DNA of 16,509 nucleotides from Bacteroidales bacterium (GTDB lineage Bacteria > Bacteroidota > Bacteroidia > Bacteroidales > P3): positions 1-16,509 of the forward strand of contig JAGNRX010000003.1 in assembly GCA_017988355.1 (NCBI GenBank). Reading direction: 5' to 3'. Below, one piece after another: positions 1 to 6,395 of this stretch (its first letter is position 1; every line of letters begins with the position of its first letter). The notes beneath the pieces were generated by a model. That model worked only from the letters and a program-made list of their open reading frames with translations. It did no database searches and was not told the origin of the DNA. The position numbers and the translations under genes were made by a program.

Positions 1-7
1 AAAAGAA

Positions 8-292
8 ATGACAAAAGCTGAAATCGTTGCAGAAATTGCACAAAGAACAGGATTAGAGAAAGTTAACATTCAAGCAACAGTTGAAACTTTTATGGAGGTT
101 ATAAAAGATTCACTTGGTGACGGTAACAATGTGTATTTAAGAGGCTTTGGAAGCTTTATCATCAAAAGAAGAGCAGAAAAAACTGGTAGAAATATCTCAA
201 AAGGAACAACAGTAATTATTCCTGCACATAATATCCCATCATTCAAGCCTTCAAAGACTTTTATGAATGAGATTAAAACAAATGTAAAATAA
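8..292 (+). CDS. HU/IHF-family DNA-binding protein
   Basis: Small histone-like protein of 94 residues, the usual HU size, that bends and compacts DNA as a dimer. The N-terminal part (MTKAEIVAEIAQRTGL) is the typical HU helical region. The middle holds the family signature around residues 45-60 (LRGFGSFIIKRRAEKTGRN), and the Pro-containing DNA-binding arm follows (IIPAHNIPSFKPSK, about residues 70-83). It is followed 16 bases later by a tiny basic protein gene and then by rng, so the two small genes probably share a transcript that ends at the hairpin at 449-497. The promoter lies outside the window. Whether it is an HU homodimer or an IHF-like subunit cannot be decided from sequence alone. 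Confidence 0.93.
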   Translation: MTKAEIVAEIAQRTGLEKVNIQATVETFMEVIKDSLGDGNNVYLRGFGSFIIKRRAEKTGRNISKGTTVIIPAHNIPSFKPSKTFMNEIKTNVK

Positions 293-308
293 TTTAATAT
301 TTAAGACA

Positions 309-401
309 ATGCCAAGCGGAAAGAAAAGAAAAGGCCATAAAATGGCAACTCACAAGCGTAAAAAACGTTTGCGTAAGAATAGACATAAGAATAAGAAATA
401 G
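309..401 (+). CDS. 30-residue AURKAIP1/COX24-like basic protein
   Basis: ATG at 309, stop TAG at 399-401, 30 residues. The protein begins MPSGKKRKGHKMATHKRKK and continues with RLRKNRHKNKK. More than half of its residues are Lys or Arg, and there are no acidic residues. It resembles the short proteins annotated in Bacteroidota as AURKAIP1/COX24 domain proteins, a family related to the mitochondrial ribosomal protein mS38. A role as a small ribosome-bound protein is therefore likely, but this is an inference. Its place between the HU gene (16-base gap) and rng supports it being real, and recall suggests this order is common in the phylum. It is short enough to be missed by default gene callers. 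Confidence 0.75.
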   Translation: MPSGKKRKGHKMATHKRKKRLRKNRHKNKK

Positions 402-413
402 ATTTCTTAATAT

Positions 414-446
414 GTTTTTGATTTGTAGAAATATAATATCAAAAAC
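414..446 (+). other. Inverted repeat downstream of the COX24-like gene
   Basis: GTTTTTGAT at 414-422 pairs perfectly with ATCAAAAAC at 438-446 across a 15-base loop. It sits just upstream of the stronger hairpin at 449-497, so the transcript could fold into two hairpins in tandem. The stem is A/T-rich and weak, and a role in 3'-end processing or stability is only a guess. Confidence 0.35.
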
Positions 447-448
447 GG

Positions 449-497
449 AAATATTGCAAAGCGTTATTTAGCTTTAATTCTTTGCAATATTTTTTTT
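449..497 (+). terminator. Rho-independent terminator or leader hairpin before rng
   Basis: AAATATTGCAAAG (449-461) pairs perfectly with CTTTGCAATATTT (480-492), leaving an 18-base loop. A run of T extends to 497. This is the layout of an intrinsic terminator for the HU/COX24-like transcript. It ends only 19 bases before the rng start codon, so it must either let some transcription through or lie inside the rng leader as an attenuator or RNase target. Confidence 0.75.
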
Positions 498-516
498 AAT
501 AATATTTACGGCTCCT

Positions 517-2070
517 ATGAATAAAGATTTAATAATTGATGTAAAGGATTTGGGAGTTGAAATCGCTTTGCTTGAGGACAAGCAACTAGTAGAATTGCAC
601 CAAGAAAAGAATGAGACAAGTCATCTTGTTGGCGATATCTATTTAGGTACTGTCAAGAAGATAATGCCAGGTCTTAATGCCGCATTTGTTGATGTTGGGC
701 ATGATAAAGATGCATTTCTACACTATCTTGACTTAGGACTTCATTTCAATTCTTTAGATAAATTTACTCGAACTTGTATCAGTGCTGATGCAAAGAGTGT
801 TTTTATCGAGAAGATGAAATTAGAACCCGATTTAGAAAAAAACGGGAAACTTAATAATGTCTTAAAGCAAGGACAAATTATTTTAGTTCAAATTGCTAAA
901 GAACCAATATCAACCAAAGGACCAAGGCTCACCTCCGAGCTTTCATTTGCAGGAAGATATTTGGTCTTAATTCCATTTTCAAATAAAATCTCTATTTCTT
1001 CAAAAATCAAAAGTGTTGATGAAAGAAATAGGCTTAAGCGTTTAATCCAAAGTATTCGTCCAAACAATTTTGGAGTAATAATAAGGACAGTAGCCGAAAA
1101 TCAAAATGTTGCAGAATTAGATGCAGATTTAAAAGATTTATTATCGAAATGGGATGTAATCTATAAGAAATTACCTAAAACCCTACCTCCTAATAAACTT
1201 GTTTCTGAAATTGATAAATCAACCGCAATTCTTCGAGATCTATTGTCGGATGATTTTACAAATGTATATGTAAATAGTGTGGAAATGTACGAAGACCTAA
1301 AGTTGTACATGAAAACTATATCTCCTGAAAAAGTGGATTTAGTTCGTCACTATAAATTACAAACTCCGATTTTTGATCAGTTTGGAGTTTCAAATCAGAT
1401 TCGCAATTCTTTTGGAAAGGTTGTAACGATTAGGTCGGGTATTTATTTGGTAATTGAACAGACAGAGGCATTATGTGTTATTGATGTTAATTCAGGACAC
1501 AGAAGTAAATCATCTCAAGATCAGGAAGAGAATGCCCTAATGGTGAATATGGAAGCCACAGAGGAGATTGCTCGCCAGATGAGATTGCGCGATATTGGAG
1601 GAATAATAGTAATAGACTTTATCGATTTAAATATTGCAACAAATAGAAAGTTGCTTTATACAAAGATGACAGATCTTATGTCAAGAGATAAAGCAAGACA
1701 CACTATTTTACCTCTAAGTAAATTCTGTTTAATGCAGATAACACGTCAAAGGGTTAGACCAGTGATAACTTTTGATTTATCTGAAATCTGTCCAGTATGT
1801 GGAGGCACAGGCAAGATTAAGTCTTCAATAATAATTGTAGATGAGATAGAAAATGATCTAAAATACTTAGTTCAAGAGCAAAACGAGAAAAACTTAACAA
1901 TCATCCTTCATCCTTTCGTTCATTCATACCTCACCAAGGGATTCTTTTTGTCAAGAATAAAGAAATGGGAAAGAACCTATAAGACAAAAATTAAATTATT
2001 AGAGGATAATAATTTTAGCCTTTTGGAGTATCAGTTTTTGAACGCAAACAAGGATGTGATAAAATTATAA
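517..2070 (+). CDS. rng: Ribonuclease E/G family protein (RNase G)
   Basis: Endoribonuclease of 517 residues that cuts single-stranded A/U-rich RNA in rRNA maturation and mRNA decay. An S1-like RNA-binding region spans about residues 37-127 (VGDIYLGTVKKIMPGLNAAFVDVG is its opening). The RNase E/G catalytic core follows: VIDVNSG around Asp323 and IVIDFIDL around Asp367 correspond to the two metal-binding aspartates of the family. CPVCGGTG (Cys425 and Cys428) is the zinc-link motif that joins subunits. The length matches RNase G rather than RNase E, because the long disordered degradosome-binding tail is absent. It is followed by a strong terminator at 2101-2131. The nearby upstream hairpin is a possible control point, since E. 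coli RNase E regulates its own message through 5'-leader hairpins. Confidence 0.95.
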   Translation: MNKDLIIDVKDLGVEIALLEDKQLVELHQEKNETSHLVGDIYLGTVKKIMPGLNAAFVDVGHDKDAFLHYLDLGLHFNSLDKFTRTCISADAKSVFIEKMKLEPDLEKNGKLNNVLKQGQIILVQIAKEPISTKGPRLTSELSFAGRYLVLIPFSNKISISSKIKSVDERNRLKRLIQSIRPNNFGVIIRTVAENQNVAELDADLKDLLSKWDVIYKKLPKTLPPNKLVSEIDKSTAILRDLLSDDFTNVYVNSVEMYEDLKLYMKTISPEKVDLVRHYKLQTPIFDQFGVSNQIRNSFGKVVTIRSGIYLVIEQTEALCVIDVNSGHRSKSSQDQEENALMVNMEATEEIARQMRLRDIGGIIVIDFIDLNIATNRKLLYTKMTDLMSRDKARHTILPLSKFCLMQITRQRVRPVITFDLSEICPVCGGTGKIKSSIIIVDEIENDLKYLVQEQNEKNLTIILHPFVHSYLTKGFFLSRIKKWERTYKTKIKLLEDNNFSLLEYQFLNANKDVIKL

Positions 2071-2100
2071 TATTAAGTATTATAGTTTTTAAAGACTTTG

Positions 2101-2131
2101 ACTCTCTTCTTTTTTAAGGAGAGAGTTTTTT
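2101..2131 (+). terminator. Rho-independent terminator of rng
   Basis: ACTCTCTTCTT (2101-2111) pairs with AAGGAGAGAGT (2116-2126) with one G-U wobble, closing a four-base TTTT loop. A T run follows to 2131. The strong stem, tight loop and T tract directly after rng make this a convincing intrinsic terminator. Confidence 0.88.
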
Positions 2132-2135
2132 GTTT

Positions 2136-2152
2136 TTAGATCTTAGATCTAA
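2136..2152. repeat. 17-bp perfect dyad with central T
   Basis: TTAGATCT-T-AGATCTAA is a perfect 8+8 inverted repeat about one central base. It can also be read as a tandem repeat of TTAGATC at 2136-2142 and 2143-2149. It lies between the rng terminator and the 21-bp array. Starting at 2142, exactly 21 bases before the first clear repeat unit, it matches six of the first seven bases of the repeat core, so it may be a diverged unit. It has the geometry of a protein-binding site, but no partner is known. Confidence 0.5.
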
Positions 2153-2162
2153 TTTTTTATTC

Positions 2163-2225
2163 CTTTGATTCAGCAAATTAGTTCTTTGATTCAAGAAATC
2201 CTTTCTTTGATTCAGTAGATCCTTT
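2163..2225. repeat. 21-bp tandem repeat array, locus 1 (3 units)
   Basis: CTTTGATTCA begins at 2163, 2184 and 2205, spaced exactly 21 bases apart. The remaining 11 bases of each unit are looser, rich in A then T (GCAAATTAGTT, AGAAATCCTTT, GTAGATCCTTT). The core TGA-T-TCA is a dyad around a central T. The array lies after the rng terminator and 15 bases past the stop codon of the minus-strand gene at 2241-2633, between convergent genes. The same unit with the same spacing recurs at 13377-13460. Function is unknown; it is neither CRISPR-like nor insertion-sequence-like. Confidence 0.85.
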
Positions 2226-2240
2226 CAGCGTTTAATTTCT

Positions 2241-2633
2241 CTAAAAGATATAGTGCTTAGGGCTAAGGTTTTCGTTTTGAGAAATGAGCCCCAAAAAGAA
2301 TAAATCAACGCTTACATGAGATCTTGGGTCACTCGTTATTTTATGAAATTCCAAATTAGTTGCTTTGCTCTCATAGGGTTTTTCTATACAGATAATGGTG
2401 TTTTTATTAATCTTGTCTTGTATGTTTTGGAATGAATTATAGGAGCAAGGGATTTTAAGAATATTCTCTTTGCCATATTCCTTTTCAAGTGCAAGAATTA
2501 ATTTCAGTGGTTTTCTCCTATTCTTCTTTATGAGTTTATTATATAAATCAAACATATAGGGTGAGTGAATTGAATATTCGTCCTTCTTTTTTATAAAATG
2601 TAATATCCGATGTTTGTGTTTGAATAGATTCAT
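2241..2633 (-). CDS. Short protein resembling the ends of a Bacteroidota SAM-dependent methyltransferase
   Basis: A 130-residue protein. Residues 10-37 (ILHFIKKKDEYSIHSPYMFD and onward) resemble the N-terminus of a class I methyltransferase family common in Bacteroidota, whose members carry a motif like HGVHSPFVFD near the start. Residues 79-129 (TIICIEKPY, then HKITSDPRSHVSVDLFFLGL) resemble that family's C-terminus (DDIHWS, then VTVTIDLFFLGLVFF). The family is usually about twice as long. The central Rossmann segment with the glycine-rich SAM-binding loop is not present here; a short region of about 35 residues joins the ends. I see no frameshift, so this may be a shrunken non-catalytic relative or a stably translated internal deletion. 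The likeness is judged from memory. A TATCTTTG promoter element lies 33 bases upstream, and the gene is transcribed away from lptB. Confidence 0.6.
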   Translation of the reverse strand: MNLFKHKHRILHFIKKKDEYSIHSPYMFDLYNKLIKKNRRKPLKLILALEKEYGKENILKIPCSYNSFQNIQDKINKNTIICIEKPYESKATNLEFHKITSDPRSHVSVDLFFLGLISQNENLSPKHYIF

Positions 2634-2665
2634 ATTATAGTTTGATTATATCTTTATTATAATTG

Positions 2666-2673
2666 CAAAGATA
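2666..2673 (-). promoter_or_regulatory. Putative -7 element for the minus-strand gene at 2241-2633
   Basis: Read on the minus strand this is TATCTTTG, an exact match to the Bacteroidota TAnnTTTG element. It would give a 5' leader of about 25 bases before the start codon at 2633. No clear TTTG is seen at the -33 position. It is the mirror image of the element at 2696-2703. Confidence 0.5.
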
Positions 2674-2695
2674 AGCCTTTTTGAAATAATTTATT

Positions 2696-2703
2696 TATCT
2701 TTG
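2696..2703 (+). promoter_or_regulatory. Putative -7 element for lptB
   Basis: TATCTTTG matches TAnnTTTG exactly. It would start a transcript near 2710, with a leader of about 75 bases before lptB. The nearest upstream TTTG (2680-2683) is only 12 bases away, shorter than usual, so the -33 part is unconvincing. With 2665-2674 it forms a 10-base inverted repeat (GCAAAGATAA, TTATCTTTGC). Confidence 0.5.
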
Positions 2704-2783
2704 CTGATTAATAGGTTAATTATCGATTTTATAATTAATCTAAAAACAATAATATATAGAATTAATCTGTTTTATTCTTAGCG

Positions 2784-3506
2784 ATGAAATTATACACAGA
2801 GCAAGTTGTCAAGAAATATAGGAAAAGAACGGTTGTTAAAGGCGTTTCGATTGAAGTAAACCAAGGAGAGATTGTTGGATTATTAGGTCCAAATGGTGCT
2901 GGTAAAACAACAACTTTTTATATGATGGTTGGGCTTATTAAGCCTTATAGTGGAGAGGTTTTTCTTGATGATAGAAGGATTACAGATATGCCAATGTATC
3001 AAAGGGCTCAGCTTGGGGTCGGATACTTAGCTCAAGAGGCTTCTGTTTTTAGAACCCTCTCGGTTGAGGATAACATAATGGCTGTTTTGGAGTTTAGAGA
3101 CCTAACCCAAAAAGAAAGAGTTAGAATAATGGTTGACCTACTTAATGAGTTTGGACTTAACCATATTCGTAAGAGCAAGGGAAATCAACTCTCGGGAGGA
3201 GAAAGAAGGAGGACAGAGATAGCAAGAGCCTTGGCGGCAGACCCTAAATTTATTCTTCTTGATGAACCTTTTGCTGGCGTTGACCCAATTGCGGTTCAGG
3301 ACATTCAAAATATTGTTTCAAAATTAAAAGAAAGAAACATAGGCGTATTAATAACAGACCACAATGTTCACGAAACCCTTACAATTACGGATAGGGCTTA
3401 CCTTTTGTTTGAAGGAAATGTTTTAAAGGCTGGAACTCCGAAAGAGCTTGCCTCTGATGAGCAAGTTAGAAAGAAATATTTGGGAGAAAACTTTGAATTA
3501 CGATAA
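2784..3506 (+). CDS. lptB: LPS export ABC transporter ATP-binding protein LptB
   Basis: ATPase of 240 residues that, as a dimer under LptFG in the inner membrane, drives lipopolysaccharide extraction toward the outer membrane. All ABC motifs are present: Walker [10 protein letters not shown] (35-43), Q-loop Gln84 ([10 protein letters not shown]), signature LSGGE (136-140) followed by [10 protein letters not shown], Walker B FILLDEP (156-162) and switch His193 (ITDHNV). The sequence FAGVDPIAV after Walker B and the short C-terminus are typical of LptB rather than a generic importer. It heads the envelope gene run; the next gene starts 10 bases after its stop. The neighbouring lptA and lptC found beside it in E. 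coli are not in this window, but kdsC, their E. coli neighbour, lies about 2.4 kb downstream. Confidence 0.94.
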   Translation: MKLYTEQVVKKYRKRTVVKGVSIEVNQGEIVGLLGPNGAGKTTTFYMMVGLIKPYSGEVFLDDRRITDMPMYQRAQLGVGYLAQEASVFRTLSVEDNIMAVLEFRDLTQKERVRIMVDLLNEFGLNHIRKSKGNQLSGGERRRTEIARALAADPKFILLDEPFAGVDPIAVQDIQNIVSKLKERNIGVLITDHNVHETLTITDRAYLLFEGNVLKAGTPKELASDEQVRKKYLGENFELR

Positions 3507-3516
3507 AAGGGATAAT

Positions 3517-4848
3517 ATGCTTTTTATTTTCATAGATAAAATAACAAATAGAGTAGGATATACTTTAAGTTTAATTTTCAAAGATATATTGGGTGTTGAC
3601 TATAAAATAACAACCAACAGAGAGGCTTTTGAAAATTATGAAGGAGCTAAGTTATCATATTCTAAAAATAGGATTGGACAAGAGGCATTTATCTGTTCAA
3701 CAGATTTGCTTTTTGAAACAGTTATTGAGATTAAGGAATTAAATCTATTTGAATATAGGGGCAATCCGGCTGTCTTTAGAACTTTTTCAAAAGACTCAAT
3801 CCTGCCCTTCGACATTTTTGCAGCCTCTTTTTACTTTGTTTCAAGATATGAAGAATACCTACCATTTATTCAAGATAATCACGGAAGGTTTCGATATCAG
3901 GAGAGCTTTGCATTTAAGAACTCATTCCTTCATAAGCCTATTGTCAATATTTGGGCAAAGCAATTGGAAGAAAAACTGAAAGAAATATATCCCGATTTGG
4001 AGTTCTCTAAACATTATTTCAGATTTTACAACACTATCGACATTGATTCTGCTTATTCATTTAAAGAAAAAGGACTAGCCAGGAAAACAGTCGGATTTAT
4101 TAGAGATGTCCTAAGTGGTAATTTTTCTGAATTTGTTTATAGATTTAATGTTTTGTTTCTAGGTAAACAAGACCCTTATGATACTTTTGATTATCAAATT
4201 TCTCTAATAAAAAAACATAAACTCAAGACAATTTATTTCATTCTTTTTGGTCACTATGGTAAGTATGATAAGAATATATCTCCCTACAATAAGAAGTTTC
4301 AAATGTTGATTAAGTATCTTTGTGACTATGCAAAGGTTGGAGTTCATCCTTCGTATGCTTCTTTTGATCAGAAGGAAGAGCTATCTATACAAATTAAAGA
4401 ATTATTACAAGTTATTCATAAACCAGTCTTCAGAAGTAGATTCCATTTCTTAAAATTTAGACTTCCAATATCATTTAGGAGATTACTCGAAAATATGATT
4501 ACAGATGATTATTCAATGGGATATTCCGATATTATTGGATTTAGGGCAGGGATTTGTTCTGGTTATAACTTCTATGACTTAGAGGTAGATGGAGAAACAA
4601 AGCTAAGACTTCATCCCTTTGCTCTTATGGATGTTGCACTAAAAAATGGAATGGGATTAAGCCCTGAAGAGGCTGTTGAAAAGATAAAGCAAATTGCTAA
4701 TGAGGTAATTGAAGTTGAGGGCGACTTTATCAGTGTTTGGCATAATGAATCGATGTGTGAGAGATATCAATGGAAGGGTTGGAGAGAGGTTTATGAAAAG
4801 ATGATAGAATACGTTTCAGCTGTTGACAGGACTCCATTTGAGCAGTAG
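3517..4848 (+). CDS. Polysaccharide deacetylase-like protein
   Basis: Protein of 443 residues. The ATG at 3517 is chosen because an earlier in-frame ATG at 3448 would overlap lptB by 59 bases, while 3517 lies 10 bases after the lptB stop and is preceded by AAAAGG. The N-terminal third resembles the accessory domain found with Bacteroidota deacetylases of this type. The C-terminal half has the NodB-like pattern: NTIDIDSAYSF (172-182) with a DxD that could bind metal, VGVHPSYAS (274-282) with a likely metal-binding His277, SRFHFLKF near residues 307-314, and DYSMGYSDIIGFRAG (331-345). I expect hydrolysis of N- or O-acetyl groups on a cell-surface glycan, though the substrate cannot be told. No signal peptide is visible, so it may act in the cytoplasm. 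Its neighbours lptB and hldD suggest LPS or surface polysaccharide work. Confidence 0.78.
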   Translation: MLFIFIDKITNRVGYTLSLIFKDILGVDYKITTNREAFENYEGAKLSYSKNRIGQEAFICSTDLLFETVIEIKELNLFEYRGNPAVFRTFSKDSILPFDIFAASFYFVSRYEEYLPFIQDNHGRFRYQESFAFKNSFLHKPIVNIWAKQLEEKLKEIYPDLEFSKHYFRFYNTIDIDSAYSFKEKGLARKTVGFIRDVLSGNFSEFVYRFNVLFLGKQDPYDTFDYQISLIKKHKLKTIYFILFGHYGKYDKNISPYNKKFQMLIKYLCDYAKVGVHPSYASFDQKEELSIQIKELLQVIHKPVFRSRFHFLKFRLPISFRRLLENMITDDYSMGYSDIIGFRAGICSGYNFYDLEVDGETKLRLHPFALMDVALKNGMGLSPEEAVEKIKQIANEVIEVEGDFISVWHNESMCERYQWKGWREVYEKMIEYVSAVDRTPFEQ

Positions 4849-4906
4849 TTTGGAACATAAAGTTAGAATAATCGTATAAGTTTCACAATTTACAATATTA
4901 ATAGTT

Positions 4907-5872
4907 ATGATAGTAGTTACAGGAGCGGCAGGTTTTATAGGAAGTTGTATGGTAAGTAAGTTGAATAAACTTGGGAGGAATGATATTATTATTGTTGATG
5001 ATTTCAAGAAAAAGTCAAAGAAGAATAATTACTCAAATCTACAATATGCGAAAAAGATAGATAGGATTGAATTTATAAGTTGGTTTGAAAAAAATGCCAG
5101 TAAGATTGAATTTGTCTATCACTTAGGAGCAAGAACCGATACAACAGAGTTTGATTGGAAGGTTTTCTTAGAGTTAAATCTTAACTACTCAAAGAATATT
5201 TGGAGGATTTGTACCTTCAATACCATTCCTTTGGTCTATGCCTCTTCGGCGGCAACCTATGGTGAAGGAGAAAATGGATATGACGACAATCACGATATCA
5301 TCCCAAACCTAAAGCCACTCAACCCTTATGGCCGATCTAAGCAAGATTTTGACTTATGGGTTTTAAAACAAGAAAACAAACCTCCATTTTGGGCAGGGTT
5401 AAAGTTTTTCAATGTTTATGGGCCTAATGAATACCATAAGCAAAGGATGGCTTCCGTAATCTTTCATTCATTTAATCAGATAAACGAACAAGGATTTGTT
5501 AAACTATTCCGTTCACATCGTTCAGATTATAAGGACGGAAGACAATTAAGAGACTTTATATACGTTAAAGACTTGATTTCTGTAATGGCCTTTATGTTTG
5601 AAAATGATTTAGAGTCTGGAATTTACAATTTAGGCACAGGTAAGGCAAGGAGTTTCTATGATTTAGCTCAGGCTACATTTAAGGCAATGGGCAGGGAATC
5701 AGATATTGAATTTATTGATATTCCAATCGATATAAGAGACAAATACCAGTACTTTACTGAGGCTAAGATGGATAAGCTAAAAAACGCTGGATATAAGGAC
5801 AAGTTCCACACCTTAGAGGAAGGCGTCCAGGATTATGTGAAAAACTATTTAATGACAAAATTATACTATTAA
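4907..5872 (+). CDS. hldD: ADP-L-glycero-D-manno-heptose 6-epimerase
   Basis: NAD(P)-dependent short-chain epimerase of 321 residues that converts ADP-D-glycero-D-manno-heptose to the L,D form, the donor for the LPS inner core. The nucleotide-binding loop is TGAAGFIG (5-12). ASSAATYG (112-119) carries the serine/threonine of the active site, and YGRSK gives Tyr141 and Lys145. FFNVYGPNEYHKQRMASV (168 onward) places Lys178, matching the second catalytic residue reported for the E. coli enzyme. Length and the NEYHK motif fit HldD better than GalE-type epimerases. kdsC starts 4 bases after its stop, indicating co-transcription. The upstream 58-base gap shows no convincing promoter. Confidence 0.9.
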   Translation: MIVVTGAAGFIGSCMVSKLNKLGRNDIIIVDDFKKKSKKNNYSNLQYAKKIDRIEFISWFEKNASKIEFVYHLGARTDTTEFDWKVFLELNLNYSKNIWRICTFNTIPLVYASSAATYGEGENGYDDNHDIIPNLKPLNPYGRSKQDFDLWVLKQENKPPFWAGLKFFNVYGPNEYHKQRMASVIFHSFNQINEQGFVKLFRSHRSDYKDGRQLRDFIYVKDLISVMAFMFENDLESGIYNLGTGKARSFYDLAQATFKAMGRESDIEFIDIPIDIRDKYQYFTEAKMDKLKNAGYKDKFHTLEEGVQDYVKNYLMTKLYY

Positions 5873-5876
5873 CTAT

Positions 5877-6395
5877 ATGAACTACAAAGCTAAACTACAT
5901 TCAATAAAAGCATTTGTTTTTGATTACGATGGAGTATTAACTGATGGATTTTTGATGGTAAGCGATCATAACAACATATTCAGAAGTGGAAATGTTAAAG
6001 ATGGATATGCTATCCAGTATGCAATAAGGAAGGGTTATGAAATTGCAATTATCTCAGGCGGAAACGGTGACAGCATATTGGCAAGAATGGAAATGTTGGG
6101 GATTAAAGACGTCTTCACAAGCTCATCAAATAAGAAAGAGATATTTTTCAATTATTTAAAAACCAAAGGGTTTAAGCCAGAAGAAGTATTATTTATGGGA
6201 GACGATATTCCTGATTACGATTTAATGATTGAAGCAGGAGTGGCAACTTGCCCAGCAGATGCTGTTGAGGAGATTAAATCTGTTGCGGATTATATTTCAC
6301 ATAAAAACGGAGGTTATGGATGTGTAAGAGACGTTATAGAACAGGTTATGAGATTGCATAATCAATGGTTTCACGAAGAATCAAAAGCATGGTAA
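5877..6395 (+). CDS. kdsC: 3-deoxy-D-manno-octulosonate 8-phosphate phosphatase (KdsC)
   Basis: HAD-family phosphatase of 172 residues that makes free Kdo for LPS. It has the family motif FDYDGVLTDG (nucleophile Asp16, acid Asp18), Ser60 in IISGG, Lys86/Lys87 after TSSS, and GDDIPD (108-113) for magnesium. The C-terminal GGYGCVRDV (145-153) is the conserved tail that enters the neighbouring subunit's active site in the tetramer. There is no cap domain, as expected for KdsC. The related CMP-sugar phosphatases are close relatives, but the LPS neighbours favour Kdo. Its stop codon overlaps the next start in ATGGTAA. Confidence 0.9.
   Translation: MNYKAKLHSIKAFVFDYDGVLTDGFLMVSDHNNIFRSGNVKDGYAIQYAIRKGYEIAIISGGNGDSILARMEMLGIKDVFTSSSNKKEIFFNYLKTKGFKPEEVLFMGDDIPDYDLMIEAGVATCPADAVEEIKSVADYISHKNGGYGCVRDVIEQVMRLHNQWFHEESKAW

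Noticed and set aside
2163..2225. CRISPR array
   Set aside because: Units are contiguous 21-mers with a 10-base conserved core and no unique spacers of 30 bases or so; no cas genes are nearby. The same holds for 13377-13460.
3448..3516. Longer start for the deacetylase-like gene at ATG 3448
   Set aside because: It would overlap lptB by 59 bases, and the extra residues look like an out-of-frame reading of lptB. The ATG at 3517 gives normal operon spacing.
4849..4906. Possible promoter before hldD (TTTG at 4849-4852, TAAGTTTC at 4877-4884)
   Set aside because: The second box has a mismatch at its last base and the spacer is 24 bases, too long for the Bacteroidota pattern.
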